Counted from the stretch's first letter, positions 52,114-64,000 are shown. The stretch: 64,000 nucleotides of DNA from JBBCJR01 sp037190805 (GCA_037190805.1 JBBCJR010000012.1:1-64000); one strand, 5' to 3'. The notes: generated by a model not told the origin, from the sequence alone. Numbers and translations: made by a program.

Positions 52114-52653
52114 TTAGGACGCGGCGCCCGAGATGATCACCGTGACCGCGCGGCGGTTCTGCGACCAGGCCGTCTCGTCGGTGCCGTCGACCGCGGGACG
52201 CTCCTTGCCATAGCTGATCGTCGTGATGCGATCGGCCGAGACGCCGTGCGACGCCAGATAGTTCTTGGCCGAATTGGCGCGCCGGTCACCCAGCGCGAGG
52301 TTGTATTCGCGGGTGCCGCGCTCGTCGCAATGACCTTCGACGGTGATCCGGACCTGCGGATACTGAGCCAGCCATGCCGCCTGACGGTCGAGCGTCGCCC
52401 GCGCCTCGCTGTCGATGTCATAGGCGTCGGTCGCGAACAGGACGCGATCCGAACCGGACTTCTCCAAGAAGTCGGCGGCCGAGCCGGGAACCGTGCCCTG
52501 CTGAACGACGCCGGTATCGGGGCCGGGGGTCGGGGTCGGCGCCGGGGTCGAGGTCTGCGGCGGCGGCGGCGGCAGGTCCTTCGGCTTCTTCGAGCAGGCG
52601 GCGGTCGCGGCAAGGCCCGCAACCAGAACCAGGGTCAAAGTCTTCGATGCCAT
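52114..52653 (-). CDS. pal: Peptidoglycan-associated lipoprotein Pal
   Basis: A 179-residue outer-membrane lipoprotein that links the outer membrane to peptidoglycan and to TolB. The lipobox gives lipidated Cys 20 (ATAACSKK), followed by a Pro/Thr-rich linker (DLPPPPPQTSTPAPTPTP) and an OmpA-like domain (about 70-175) with VRITVEGHCDERGTREYNLALGDRRA, the peptidoglycan-binding region. It is the last gene of the Tol-Pal block, followed by a strong terminator. Confidence 0.97.
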   Translation of the reverse strand: MASKTLTLVLVAGLAATAACSKKPKDLPPPPPQTSTPAPTPTPGPDTGVVQQGTVPGSAADFLEKSGSDRVLFATDAYDIDSEARATLDRQAAWLAQYPQVRITVEGHCDERGTREYNLALGDRRANSAKNYLASHGVSADRITTISYGKERPAVDGTDETAWSQNRRAVTVIISGAAS

Positions 52654-52704
52654 GTCTTGTCTCCTCTGTTACACGTCTTTCAAACACCCCCCGTGGGTAC
52701 GGGA

Positions 52705-54042
52705 TCAAGGCATAAGTGGTGACCAGGACGGGTCGGACCCGTCCAGCGGCGTGGGAATACGGCGTTCGTTGACGCCGGTCAGATCCACCGACCAGAGCTG
52801 GGAACGGTCCCAGCCGATCGAGCGGAAGAACATGATGACGCGGCCGTTCGGCGACCAGCTTGGCCCTTCGTCATGATTGCTGTCGGTCAGCAGCTGCTGA
52901 CCCGATCCGTCCGGCCGCATGGTGCCGATGCGGAAGATGCCGCCGTCGATCTTGGTGAAGGCGATGAGGTCGCCGCGCGGGCTCCACACCGGGGTCCCAT
53001 AGCGGCCGCCGCCAAAGCTGATCCGCTGCTGGTTCGATCCGTCGGCGTTCATCACATAAAGCTGCTGCCCGCCGCTGCGATCCGATTCGAACACGATCTT
53101 CGATCCGTCGGGGGAATAGCTGGCGGCCGAATCGATTCCCGGCGAATTGGTCAGCCGGGTCAGCCCGCCGCCCGACGCCGAGATGCGATAGATGTCGGTA
53201 TTCCCACCGATCGCCATCGAAAAGACAATCGAATTGCCATCGGGCGAGAAGCGCGGGCTGAACGTCATGTTCGGCAGGTCGGCGACCATCCGCTGTGATC
53301 CGCTGGCGATGTCGTAAACGTAGATGCGCGGGCGATTGCCGGCATAGCTCATATAGACGATCGTCTGCTGCGACGGCGAGAAGCGCGGGGTCAGCACCAG
53401 GTTCTGGCCGTTCGTCAGGATGCGGTGGTTGAAGCCGTCCTGATCCATGATCGCCAGCCGCTTGATGCGGTTCTTGGCGGGACCTGTTTCCGACACATAG
53501 ATCACCCGGCTATCGAAATAGGGGCCTTCGCCAGTCAGACGGGTGTAGACGGTGTCGGCACATTTATGGGCCGCGCGCCGCCAGAACTGGGGCTGGACGA
53601 CGAAGCCCTGACGGGCGAGTTCGGTCTTCAGGAAAACATCGTAGAGATAGCAGCCCACGGTCAGCGTGCCGTCGGGATTGGTCTGAACGAAGCCCTGGAC
53701 CAGCGCCTGGGCCGAGCGGGTCTGCCATGCCGGAAAGTCCGGGGCCGCGACCTGGCCGAACGAAACCTGCGGCAGATTGCCCTCGATCGGCCTGAACAAG
53801 CCCGAATTGCGTAAGTCGTTGCTGACCACTTCGGCGACTTTGACACCCAGTTCCGTCGTCGACCCGGCCGAGGTCGCCTGCGGCGCGGGCGTCGGCATCA
53901 CCGGTATGGCGATCGGCATCGGCGCCTGGATGCCGCCCGAGATGTCGACACGCAACTGGGCCGCAGCCGGAACGGCGGCGGCCAGCGTGACGATCCCGGT
54001 CAGCGTGGCAACCCAGCGGACAAGGGGGGAAAACAGGCGCAT
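52705..54042 (-). CDS. tolB: Tol-Pal system periplasmic protein TolB
   Basis: A 445-residue periplasmic protein with a signal peptide (ending AAAVPAAAQL, about 28). It has an N-terminal alpha/beta domain and a C-terminal six-bladed beta-propeller built from PD40 repeats (RFSPSQQTIVYMSY, RFSPDGNSIVFSM, YSPDGSKIVFESDRSG, WSPRGDLIAFT, WSPNGRVIMFF). The ATG at 54042 is supported by AAGGAG; extra open frame upstream overlaps tolA. It lies 51 bp upstream of pal. Confidence 0.96.
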   Translation of the reverse strand: MRLFSPLVRWVATLTGIVTLAAAVPAAAQLRVDISGGIQAPMPIAIPVMPTPAPQATSAGSTTELGVKVAEVVSNDLRNSGLFRPIEGNLPQVSFGQVAAPDFPAWQTRSAQALVQGFVQTNPDGTLTVGCYLYDVFLKTELARQGFVVQPQFWRRAAHKCADTVYTRLTGEGPYFDSRVIYVSETGPAKNRIKRLAIMDQDGFNHRILTNGQNLVLTPRFSPSQQTIVYMSYAGNRPRIYVYDIASGSQRMVADLPNMTFSPRFSPDGNSIVFSMAIGGNTDIYRISASGGGLTRLTNSPGIDSAASYSPDGSKIVFESDRSGGQQLYVMNADGSNQQRISFGGGRYGTPVWSPRGDLIAFTKIDGGIFRIGTMRPDGSGQQLLTDSNHDEGPSWSPNGRVIMFFRSIGWDRSQLWSVDLTGVNERRIPTPLDGSDPSWSPLMP

Positions 54043-54137
54043 CAACTTCTCCTTGCCCCCGAGCCGGTACTTTGACCGGGGATTATTACGGCTGTCAAAT
54101 ACTGCTGTCGACCGATCCCCACAACGCATGTCGCACC

Positions 54138-54953
54138 TCATTGCCGTGACAATTTTACGTCAAACGGAAAGTCGACCTGTTTCCAGTGGTCATAGAGATC
54201 TTCCGGCAGGTTGATGGGGGCGCAGCGCGACACCGCGCGCTTCGCCGCATCCTCGAACGGTGCCAGATAGGCGCGATTGGCGGCATTGACGCCGTCGCGT
54301 TCCGTAACCTCCAGCGGCCCCTGCACCGCCCCGTTACGCGCGAAGTTCACCCGCACCGTGACGATCAGCTGGTTGATCTCCACAGCCCCTGTCGGCGGCT
54401 GCCAGCAAGGACGGATCTGCGACCGCAGCGCGGCGGCCAGCGACGCCGCCTGGACACCGGTCAGCGCGGCGGGCGAACTGTCGGGCGGTGAGCGCCCGAT
54501 GACACTGCCGAGCCAATTGCTGTCCAGCCGCTCGCGGGGCCGCGTCGGGGCAGGCGACGGCCGTGCCGCGGGTTTTTCCGGCGCGGGCTTGGCCGCCGGC
54601 TTCGGCGGGGCGGGCTTGGGCGGCGCTGGCTTCGGTTCCGGCCTGGGCGTCGGTGTCGGCGTGGGGCGTGGCGGTGGCGGCGCGGGTTCGGGCGGAGCCG
54701 GCGTCGGCTCGGGAGCGGGTTCCGATTGTTCCGGTTCCGGCGGCGGCAAGGTCGGCGTCGGCCCGACCTCGGGCGCAGCCGGACGGGCTGCTTCGGGCGT
54801 CGATGATTCCAGCGCGACGATATCCACCGCCATCGCATCCTCGGGCGGGGCAAGCTGGCGCTTGGCCGACAGCCAGCCGAGCGACAGCGCGCCGAACAGC
54901 AGCGCGTGTCCGGCGAAGGCGATCAGCAGCCCGTTGCGTTCCGCCCGATCCAT
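54138..54953 (-). CDS. tolA: TolA-type energy-transducing protein
   Basis: A 271-residue inner-membrane protein. A single N-terminal membrane helix (about 8-28) is followed by a long Pro/Glu/Lys/Ala-rich periplasm-spanning arm (about 55-145) and a TonB/TolA-like C-terminal domain (about 170-268; SLAAALRSQIRPCWQPPTG, VTVRVNFARNGAVQG, KRAVSRCAPINLP). The Pro-rich arm and position between tolR and tolB identify it as TolA. Its stop lies 95 bp before the tolB start. Confidence 0.93.
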   Translation of the reverse strand: MDRAERNGLLIAFAGHALLFGALSLGWLSAKRQLAPPEDAMAVDIVALESSTPEAARPAAPEVGPTPTLPPPEPEQSEPAPEPTPAPPEPAPPPPRPTPTPTPRPEPKPAPPKPAPPKPAAKPAPEKPAARPSPAPTRPRERLDSNWLGSVIGRSPPDSSPAALTGVQAASLAAALRSQIRPCWQPPTGAVEINQLIVTVRVNFARNGAVQGPLEVTERDGVNAANRAYLAPFEDAAKRAVSRCAPINLPEDLYDHWKQVDFPFDVKLSRQ

Positions 54954-54969
54954 CAGCGCGCGCCCGTCG

Positions 54970-55418
<449 letters not shown>

Positions 55419-55419
<1 letters not shown>

Positions 55420-56096
55420 CAGGCGCGTCCGTCCAGTTCGCGCGACAGGGTGGCGTGCAATTCGTCCGCAAAGCCGGTCAGCCGCCCCTCGATCCGTCCC
55501 ACCCGGTGCAGCAGCCGGTTATAGCCGATCACCGCCGGAATGGCCGCGAACAGGCCGATCGCGGTGGCGAACAGCGCCTCCGCGATGCCCGGCGCGACCA
55601 CGGCAAGCGAGGTGTTCTGCGCGCCGGCGATGGCCGTGAAGCTGCGCATGATGCCCCAGACGGTGCCGAACAGACCGACGAACGGGGCCACGGAGCCGAC
55701 GGTCGCCAGGATGTTCAGCCGGTCCGAGAGCTCCTCGACCTCGCGCTGGGCCGCCGAACTGAGGATCATGTGCAGGCGGGCGCGCAGTCCCTCGCGGTCC
55801 AGCACCTTGCCCTTCAGCGACTGACGCCATTCGCCCATTCCGGCGGTGAAGACGCGCGCGGCCGGCAGATCCGACTTCGCCGCCTTGACGGCCAGCGCCT
55901 CGACATCGTCGGTGGACCAGAAGCTTTCCTCGAACCGCTCGGTCTGCTTGTCGAGTGCCTTGAGGCGGCGACCATGGCTGATGATGATCGCCCAGGTCCA
56001 GACGCTGGCCAAGAGCAGGCCCAGCATCACCGCCTTGACGATGATGTCGGCCTGCAGGAACAGCGCCAGCGGCGACAGGGTCTCGGCGCCCTTCAT
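55419..56096 (-). CDS. tolQ: Tol-Pal proton-channel protein TolQ
   Basis: A 225-residue three-helix membrane protein of the MotA/TolQ/ExbB family. Helices lie around FLQADIIVKAVMLGLLLASVWTWAIII, ILATVGSVAPFVGLFGTVWGIM and LAVVAPGIAEALFATAIGLFAAIPAVIGYN. The ATG at 56096 is preferred because GGAG precedes it at 7 bp; 56114 is an alternative. It follows ybgC directly and precedes tolR, forming the standard order. Confidence 0.95.
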
Positions 56097-56119
56097 GACC
56101 AGCTCTCCATCCATCCCGT

Positions 56120-56587
56120 TCAGCTCTCCATCGTTGTTGGCGTCGCGACCAGCGACTGGAAGGTTTCGATCCAAGCGGCCGGCTGGCGGCGCGGCCGCCC
56201 GTCGGGAGACAGGAAGGCAACCGTCACCTCTGCCTCCGCGACCGTTTCATCACCGCGCCTGACTCGTTGATGAATGACGCACCCTGCCGCACGCACGGCT
56301 GCGACCGTGCTGACAACGACGAGCGCGTCATCGAGTTTCGCCGGGCGTCGAAAACGGATGGCGAGATCGGCCACTGCATAGACGCCCGCGCCCGCTTCCT
56401 GGGCGGCGCGCTGGTCAATGCCCGACACACGCAGCATGTCCGATCGGGCGCGCTCCATATAGCGCAGATAATTGGCATGATAGACGATGCCCGACAGGTC
56501 CGTGTCCTCGAAATAGACACGCACCGGCAGCCGGTGCTCGATACCGACGAACCGGCCACCCTGAGGAAGATCGGGATCGTTTACCAT
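56120..56587 (-). CDS. ybgC: Tol-Pal-associated acyl-CoA thioesterase YbgC
   Basis: A 155-residue hotdog-fold thioesterase, the usual first gene of tol-pal clusters. The active-site region is RVYFEDTDLSGIVYHANYLRYMERARSDML, with Asp in DTD. The C-terminal strand pair (VIHQRVRRGDETVAEAEVTVAFLSPDG) completes the fold. It is likely to act on acyl-CoA or acyl-ACP at the inner membrane. Its stop lies 23 bp before tolQ. Confidence 0.95.
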   Translation of the reverse strand: MVNDPDLPQGGRFVGIEHRLPVRVYFEDTDLSGIVYHANYLRYMERARSDMLRVSGIDQRAAQEAGAGVYAVADLAIRFRRPAKLDDALVVVSTVAAVRAAGCVIHQRVRRGDETVAEAEVTVAFLSPDGRPRRQPAAWIETFQSLVATPTTMES

Positions 56588-56638
56588 CGCTTACGGCCTT
56601 AGACGGGCGGGAGTCGCGTTGGAACCCCCGAAACCGCC

Positions 56639-57667
56639 TCAGTCGAGGGGCAATGCCTCCTGCCCCGCCTCCGGCGGCGGGTTGAGGCCGAGATGGGTCC
56701 AGCCGCGTCCGTTCAGCATCCGTCCCCGGGCCGTCCGCGCGACCAGGCCGAGCTGGATCAGATATGGCTCGATCACCTCCTCGATGGTGTCGCGCGGTTC
56801 GCTGAGGCCCGCGGCGAGCGTCTCCACCCCCACCGGCCCACCGCGATAGATATCGGCGATCATCATCAGATAGCGCCGATCCATTGCATCCAGCCCCAGC
56901 CGGTCGACGTCGAGCCGGTTGAGCGCTGCGTCAGCGACGGCGGCGTCGACCACCGCCGCCTCCTCGTGGTGGGCGAAATCCCGTACCCGGCGCAGGAGCC
57001 GCCCGGCGATGCGCGGTGTGCCCCGCGAACGGCGGGCGATCTCCCGCGCCCCGTCAGCCGCGACGGCAAGGTCGAGCAGCCGCGCCGCGCGCGTCACCAC
57101 CTGCTCCAGCTCCGCCACGGTATAGAATTGCAGCCGCACCGGAATCCCGAACCGGTCGCGCAGCGGCGTCGTCAGCAACCCCTGCCGCGTCGTCGCGCCA
57201 ATGAGGGTGAAGGGCGGCAGGTCGATCCTCACCGAGCGCGCCGACGGCCCCTCGCCGATCATCAGGTCCAGCGCGCGGTCCTCCATCGCCGGATAGAGCA
57301 CCTCCTCCACCGCCGGATTGAGCCGATGAATCTCGTCGATGAACAGCACGTCATTGGGTTCGAGATTGGTGAGGAGCGCGGCAAGGTCGCCGGACTTCGC
57401 GATCACCGGCCCCGACGTCGCCCGGAACCCCACCCCCAACTCGCGCGCGATGATCTGCGCCAGCGTCGTCTTGCCGAGGCCGGGCGGCCCGAAGAACAGC
57501 ACGTGATCCAGCGCCTCGGCCCGCCGCCGCGCCGCGGCGATGAACACGCGCAGATTGTCGCGCGCGCCCTGCTGCCCGACGAACTCGTCGAGCGACTTCG
57601 GGCGCAGCGCCGCATCGACATCCTCGGGTCGCCGCGCGGGCGTGATCATGCGGTCGGGATCGGTCAC
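56639..57667 (-). CDS. ruvB: Holliday junction branch-migration helicase RuvB
   Basis: A 342-residue AAA+ motor that drives branch migration with RuvA. Landmarks are RPKSLDEFVGQQGARDNLRVFI, Walker A GPPGLGKTTLAQ, Walker B FIDEIHRLNPAVEEVLYPAMED, TLIGATTRQGLLTTPLRDRFG and the C-terminal winged helix (EPYLIQLGLVARTARGRMLN). A GTG at 57667 (family-like VTDPDRMI) or ATG at 57649 is the start; neither has a strong ribosome site. It is the gene before ybgC; ruvA and ruvC are not in the window. Confidence 0.96.
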   Translation of the reverse strand: MTDPDRMITPARRPEDVDAALRPKSLDEFVGQQGARDNLRVFIAAARRRAEALDHVLFFGPPGLGKTTLAQIIARELGVGFRATSGPVIAKSGDLAALLTNLEPNDVLFIDEIHRLNPAVEEVLYPAMEDRALDLMIGEGPSARSVRIDLPPFTLIGATTRQGLLTTPLRDRFGIPVRLQFYTVAELEQVVTRAARLLDLAVAADGAREIARRSRGTPRIAGRLLRRVRDFAHHEEAAVVDAAVADAALNRLDVDRLGLDAMDRRYLMMIADIYRGGPVGVETLAAGLSEPRDTIEEVIEPYLIQLGLVARTARGRMLNGRGWTHLGLNPPPEAGQEALPLD

Positions 57668-57725
57668 GGGTGCGTGTGTAGCGGCACACACCCGGCCCGT
57701 CACCACATCCCCCGGACTGTTGCCT

Positions 57726-60305
<2,580 letters not shown>

Positions 60306-60327
60306 AGGTTCATTCTCCCCGCAGCCG

Positions 60328-60355
60328 ATATGGTGTTGCCAATCTGCAACACAAG
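60328..60355 (-). promoter_or_regulatory. Candidate sigma-32 (RpoH) promoter of clpB
   Basis: On the minus strand CTTG (60355-60352), 18 bases, then CCATAT (60333-60328). Written as CACCATAT the -10 matches CCCCATNT at seven of eight positions. The spacing equals that upstream of clpS. An inverted repeat (GTGTTGC/GCAACAC, 60333-60352) lies across the spacer. The ATG follows about 22 bp after the -10. Confidence 0.6.
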
Positions 60356-60366
60356 AGGGTTTGGGA

Positions 60367-60933
60367 TCAATGCTGTTGCTGCGGCGGACGCTCCTGCTGT
60401 TCGATCACCGCGGCCAGCCGCTCGACACTCCTCGCGAGCACGGCGACCTGCTCCTCGCGCAGGGCGTCGATCTTTTCATGGAGACGCAGGATTTCCAGCT
60501 CGGCGCGAAGGTTGACCTCATAATCATGGGCGGCGGCGCGCCTATCCTTCGCACCCTGGCGGTTCTGGCTCATCATGATCACCGGCGCCTGGATCGCCGC
60601 GAGCATCGACAGCATCAGGTTGAGGAAGATGTAGGGGTAAGGGTCGAACTGCATGTGCCAGCGCGCGAGTATGTCGGTGTTGAGCAGCATCCAGCCGAAC
60701 AGCACGGCGGCAAAGGTGAAGATGAAGGCCCACGACCCACCGACCGCCGCCACCTTGTCCGCCAGTTTTTCCCAGAAGGTTGCCCGCTCGTCCTCCTCCC
60801 CGACGATATCGCGGCTGATCGGCTGGCGATCGCTGATGCCACCGAGAACCCGGGCTTCCTCCGCATCCAGGCTATGGGGCGACTTGCCGAAAAAACGTTC
60901 TGCCAGGTCGCGGATGTCGGTCCGATCGTTCAC
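60367..60933 (-). CDS. DUF1003 integral membrane protein
   Basis: A 188-residue DUF1003 protein. Two membrane helices are clear (GGSWAFIFTFAAVLFGWMLLN and PYIFLNLMLSMLAAIQAPVIMM), flanked by a soluble N-terminal region (RDLAERFFGKSPHSLDAEEARVL) and a C-terminal coiled region with Lys/Glu/Arg, ending QQERPPQQQH. Function unknown. The start GTG at 60933 is favoured by GGGAG upstream; an ATG at 60951 has no such site. It lies upstream of clpB on the same strand, 61 bp from its start. Confidence 0.82.
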   Translation of the reverse strand: MNDRTDIRDLAERFFGKSPHSLDAEEARVLGGISDRQPISRDIVGEEDERATFWEKLADKVAAVGGSWAFIFTFAAVLFGWMLLNTDILARWHMQFDPYPYIFLNLMLSMLAAIQAPVIMMSQNRQGAKDRRAAAHDYEVNLRAELEILRLHEKIDALREEQVAVLARSVERLAAVIEQQERPPQQQH

Positions 60934-61021
60934 GCTCGTCTCCCATGTCATGCAGACAGGTTGGTAGCGCCGCGCCGCGCCGCTATGCTCGTCTTATAGC
61001 CCGGTACAAAGGACCGTCTGA

Positions 61022-63928
61022 ATGCGTCATTTCGGATCGGCGTTCGCCGCCGCCCTGCTGCTGTCCGTCCCCGCTTCGCTTCCCGTTACCGCCCAGACCG
61101 TTGCCCGGCCTGCGCCGCTCGCCGAGCTGGTGAAGGCGGTCGACATTCCGTTCGAACAGTTCACGCTGGCGAACGGGCTCAGGGTCATCGTCCATACCGA
61201 CCGCAAGGCGCCGGTGGTGGCGGTGTCAGTCTGGTATCATGTCGGCTCGCGCTTCGAACCCAAGGGCAAGACCGGCTTTGCCCACCTGTTCGAGCATCTG
61301 ATGTTCAACGGGTCCGAAAATGCCGACGAGGATTTCTTCAAGCCGCTGGAAAGCGTCGGCGCCACCGACCTCAACGGCACGACCTGGTTCGACCGGACCA
61401 ATTATTTCCAGACCGTGCCGACCGGCGCCCTCGACCTCACCCTGTTCCTCGAGGCGGACCGCATGGGCCACCTGCTGGGCGCGGTGACGCAGGAAAAGCT
61501 CGATAACCAGCGCGGCGTCGTCCAGAACGAGAAGCGGCAGGGCGACAACCAGCCCTATGGCCTGGTCGAATATGCCCAGCTCGCGGCCCTGTTCCCCGAA
61601 GGCCACCCCTATCGTCATTCGACCATCGGCTCGATGGCCGACCTGGAGGCGGCGAGCCTGGAGACGGTGCGCGACTGGTTCCGCGACCATTACGGACCCA
61701 ACAACGCCGTGCTGGTGCTGGCCGGCGACATCGACGCCGCCACCGCCCGCGCCAAGGTCGAACGCTGGTTCGGCAGCATCGCGCGCGGTCCCGACCATGC
61801 CGCCCCGCCCGCCGACGTGCCGACGCTGAAGGCCGATGTCGAAAAGCTCATGCACGACCGCATCGCCACCACCCGGCTGTCGCGCAGCTGGGTGGTGCCG
61901 GGGGTCAACGACGACGACATGCCCCTGCTCGGCCTGTCGATGTCGGTGCTGGGCGGCCTGTCGTCGTCCCGCCTCGACAATATCCTGGTGCGTGATGAAA
62001 AGACGGCGGTCGCCGTCTCCGCGTCGCTGCAGCCGTTCGAGAAGGTCGGCATGATCGAGGTCACGGTCGACGTCCGCCCCGGCGCCGACCCCGCCGCCGT
62101 CGACAAGCGGCTGGACGCGATCATCGCCGATTATCTGAAGTCCGGGCCGACCGCCGACGAGGTCAGCCGCGCCGCGACCCGCGTCGTCGCCGGCACCATC
62201 GCCGGGCTGGAAAAGGTCGGCGGCCGCAGCGGCAAGGCGGTGACGCTGGCCGAGGGCGCAGTCTATTCGGGCGATCCCGCCAGATACAAACAGGACCTGG
62301 CCGCCTTCGCCGCCGCGACACCAGACGCTGTGGCCACCGCGACGCGCAAATGGCTGGGCCGCCCGGTGCTGCGCCTGACCGTCGCCCCCGGCGAACGTAC
62401 GGCAGAGGACATCGCCCTGGCGGGTGGCACAGACGTCGCGCCGCGCCCGGCCGCCGCGCCGACCGACGACATCGTCCTTGGCAAGGCCGACGGCACCGAC
62501 CTTACGCCCCGCCCCGCCACGACGGCCGCCGCATCGCCACCACCTCAGCCGCAGGACCCCACAAAGCCGAAGATCGCCGCGCCGCCGGTGGCGCCGGTCG
62601 CGGACCTGGAATTCCCCGCTGTCGAGCGGGCGACGCTGTCGAACGGTGTGAACGTGCTGTTCGCCCGGCGCGCCACGGTGCCGACGGTACGGGTGGCGGT
62701 ATCCTTCGACGCCGGCAATGCCGCCGATTCGCGTGAGAAGCCCGGCACCGCGGCGCTGATGCGCTCGCTGCTCGACGAGGGCACCCGGACCAGAAGCTCG
62801 ATCCAGATCGCCGAGGAGCAGGAGCGATTGGGCGCCAACCTGTCCGCGTCGTCGGGCATGGACACCACCAGCGTCGGCCTGTTCGCGCTGAAGCCGAACC
62901 TCGCCCCGTCTCTGGATCTGCTGGCCGATATCGTCCGCAATCCTGCGTTCGCCCCGGCGGAGGTGGACCGGCTGCGCGGCCAGCTGCTGACCGGCATCGC
63001 GGCCGAGAAGACTCAGCCGAACGGCATCGCCCGCCGCCTGTTGCCGCCGCTGATCTACGGCCGCCTCCACCCCTATGGAATCCCGCTGTCGGGTAGCGGA
63101 ACCGAGGAGGGGGTAAAGGCGGTGACACGCGACGACCTCGTCACCTATCACGCTACCTGGATCAGGCCGGACAACGCCACCATCTTCGCCGTTGGCGATA
63201 CCACCCTTGGTGAGTTGACCCCGTTGCTGGAGGCGCGCTTCGGCAACTGGCGGGCACCGGCGGCGGCCAAGGGCACCAAGCTGTTCCGCATGGACCGGAT
63301 GGCCCGCGTGCCGCGTATAATCCTGGTCGATCGGCCGCAAAGCCCGCAATCGGTGATTCTGGGCGGCGAAGTGCTGGGGATGAGGGGTACGGACGATCCG
63401 CTGCCGCTGATCACCGCCAACGAGGTGCTGGGGGGCAGCTTCCTGTCGCGCCTCAACATGGACCTCAGGGAAACCAAGGGCTGGGCCTATGGCGTCGGCA
63501 CGCAGGCGGCGATGGTCAAGGATCAGATGCCGTTCTTCGTCTCCGCCCCCGTCCAGGCCGACCGCACCGGCGATTCGATGAAGGCGCTGATCGCCGGCAC
63601 CGAGACGCTGCTCGGTCCGCAGCCGATCACCGAGGAGGAACGCGACCGCACGATCAACAACCAGATCCGGTCCCTGCCCGGCAGCTTCGAGACCTCGTCC
63701 GATCTGCTCGGCGCGATCGTCCGCAACGCCACCTTCGGCCGACCGGACGACTATTATGCGCGCCTGCCCGAACGCTACCGGGCGATGACCGGCGCCGACC
63801 TCCAGCAGGCGCTGAAGACGTCGGTCGATCCCCGGCGGCTGATCTGGGTGGTCGTGGGCGATGCCAAGGTCGTCCGTCCGCAGCTCGAGAGCCTGGGCCT
63901 GCCGGTCGAGGAACGACAGCCCGAGTAG
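61022..63928 (+). CDS. Two-domain M16 zinc metallopeptidase (pitrilysin-type)
   Basis: A 968-residue exported M16B-like peptidase with a signal peptide ending PVTAQ (about 25). The N-terminal module has the inverted zinc motif HxxEH (H88-H92, HLFEH) and downstream conserved NEKRQGDNQPYG. A Pro/Ala/Thr-rich linker (about 480-525) leads to a second module lacking HxxEH and presumably structural. The C-terminal segment (SRLNMDLRETKGWAYGVGTQ) is a family landmark. Such enzymes degrade short peptides in the periplasm. It is divergent from the DUF1003 gene. Confidence 0.93.
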   Translation: MRHFGSAFAAALLLSVPASLPVTAQTVARPAPLAELVKAVDIPFEQFTLANGLRVIVHTDRKAPVVAVSVWYHVGSRFEPKGKTGFAHLFEHLMFNGSENADEDFFKPLESVGATDLNGTTWFDRTNYFQTVPTGALDLTLFLEADRMGHLLGAVTQEKLDNQRGVVQNEKRQGDNQPYGLVEYAQLAALFPEGHPYRHSTIGSMADLEAASLETVRDWFRDHYGPNNAVLVLAGDIDAATARAKVERWFGSIARGPDHAAPPADVPTLKADVEKLMHDRIATTRLSRSWVVPGVNDDDMPLLGLSMSVLGGLSSSRLDNILVRDEKTAVAVSASLQPFEKVGMIEVTVDVRPGADPAAVDKRLDAIIADYLKSGPTADEVSRAATRVVAGTIAGLEKVGGRSGKAVTLAEGAVYSGDPARYKQDLAAFAAATPDAVATATRKWLGRPVLRLTVAPGERTAEDIALAGGTDVAPRPAAAPTDDIVLGKADGTDLTPRPATTAAASPPPQPQDPTKPKIAAPPVAPVADLEFPAVERATLSNGVNVLFARRATVPTVRVAVSFDAGNAADSREKPGTAALMRSLLDEGTRTRSSIQIAEEQERLGANLSASSGMDTTSVGLFALKPNLAPSLDLLADIVRNPAFAPAEVDRLRGQLLTGIAAEKTQPNGIARRLLPPLIYGRLHPYGIPLSGSGTEEGVKAVTRDDLVTYHATWIRPDNATIFAVGDTTLGELTPLLEARFGNWRAPAAAKGTKLFRMDRMARVPRIILVDRPQSPQSVILGGEVLGMRGTDDPLPLITANEVLGGSFLSRLNMDLRETKGWAYGVGTQAAMVKDQMPFFVSAPVQADRTGDSMKALIAGTETLLGPQPITEEERDRTINNQIRSLPGSFETSSDLLGAIVRNATFGRPDDYYARLPERYRAMTGADLQQALKTSVDPRRLIWVVVGDAKVVRPQLESLGLPVEERQPE

Positions 63929-63942
63929 CGGCAACGAACAAC

Positions 63943-63986
63943 GGCCCGCGCCCGTGATGTCGAGAAATGTCACTAGGGTGCGGGCC
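63943..63986 (+). terminator. Long hairpin after the M16 peptidase gene
   Basis: An 11-bp stem (63943-63953 with 63976-63986, one G-T pair) continues into an inner 4-bp stem (63954-63957 with 63970-63973). It starts 14 bp after the stop codon. No T tract is seen in the window, so it is a likely but not certain terminator. Confidence 0.55.
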
Positions 63987-64000
63987 GGCGCAGCCCGCGA

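Noticed and set aside
61226..63973. A 915-codon open frame on the minus strand across the M16 peptidase gene
   Set aside because: Length alone is not evidence in GC-rich DNA; the sense strand carries the HxxEH peptidase, while this frame is Arg/Gly/His-rich with no domain.

Overview
The window is high-GC, gene-dense chromosomal DNA from an alphaproteobacterium, most likely a sphingomonad (Sphingomonas or a close relative). The evidence is mipZ (cell-division positioning), a complete ruvB-ybgC-tolQRAB-pal block, a COQ9-family gene, class I lysyl-tRNA synthetase, polyhydroxyalkanoate (PHA) genes, TonB-dependent uptake and a gellan/sphingan-type polysaccharide priming transferase. I see no rRNA, tRNA, CRISPR array, IS element or prophage. 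No gap between genes exceeds about 250 bp.

Layout. 1-3.7 kb: the 3' end of a TonB-dependent receptor and a secreted purple-acid-phosphatase-like enzyme, closed by a strong terminator. 3.7-10.4 kb (minus strand): queH, then a riboflavin/NusB/thiamine run in the order EpsD-like lipoprotein, small membrane protein, ribD, ribE, ribB-like, ribH, nusB, thiL, with several 4-bp overlaps. 10.5-24 kb: an accessory surface-polysaccharide region. It holds an AT-rich RTX protein with a glycosidase-like N-terminus, a WecG-type transferase, a polyprenyl-phosphate sugar-1-phosphate transferase, a dipeptide epimerase, a FemAB-like acyltransferase, an asparagine-synthase-like protein without the glutaminase cysteine and a GT4 glycosyltransferase. 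SelO and an alpha/beta hydrolase lie among them. 24-33 kb: pyrE, a methyltransferase, an unusual nitronate monooxygenase with a Cys cluster, twin glycine-zipper proteins, a 2-hydroxyacid dehydrogenase, hxlR-coq9 and the PHA depolymerase. 33-42 kb: FKBP, rpsU, rluA-type synthase, a frameshifted DUF1345 gene, clpS-ispG, phasin, phosphomannomutase, a J-domain protein, mipZ and panC. 42-52 kb: small envelope proteins, amidase, lysK, a DinG-like helicase, sixA, a second nitronate monooxygenase, queF and murI. 52-64 kb: pal-tolBARQ-ybgC-ruvB, clpB, a DUF1003 protein and a two-domain M16 peptidase.

How the parts connect. Two cross-locus regulatory patterns were found by eye. A 17-bp motif occurs upstream of both PHA genes, twice before the phasin gene and once before phaZ, and is a candidate PHA-responsive operator. 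The arrangement CTTG-N18-CCATAT precedes both clpB and clpS and fits a sigma-32 (RpoH) heat-shock promoter. The DUF1345 gene is out of frame by exactly one copy of a 5-bp tandem repeat. Most of the window is ordinary housekeeping DNA. The least-explained parts are the RTX/polysaccharide region, the putative PHA operator, the pentanucleotide repeat and the Cys-cluster nitronate monooxygenase.
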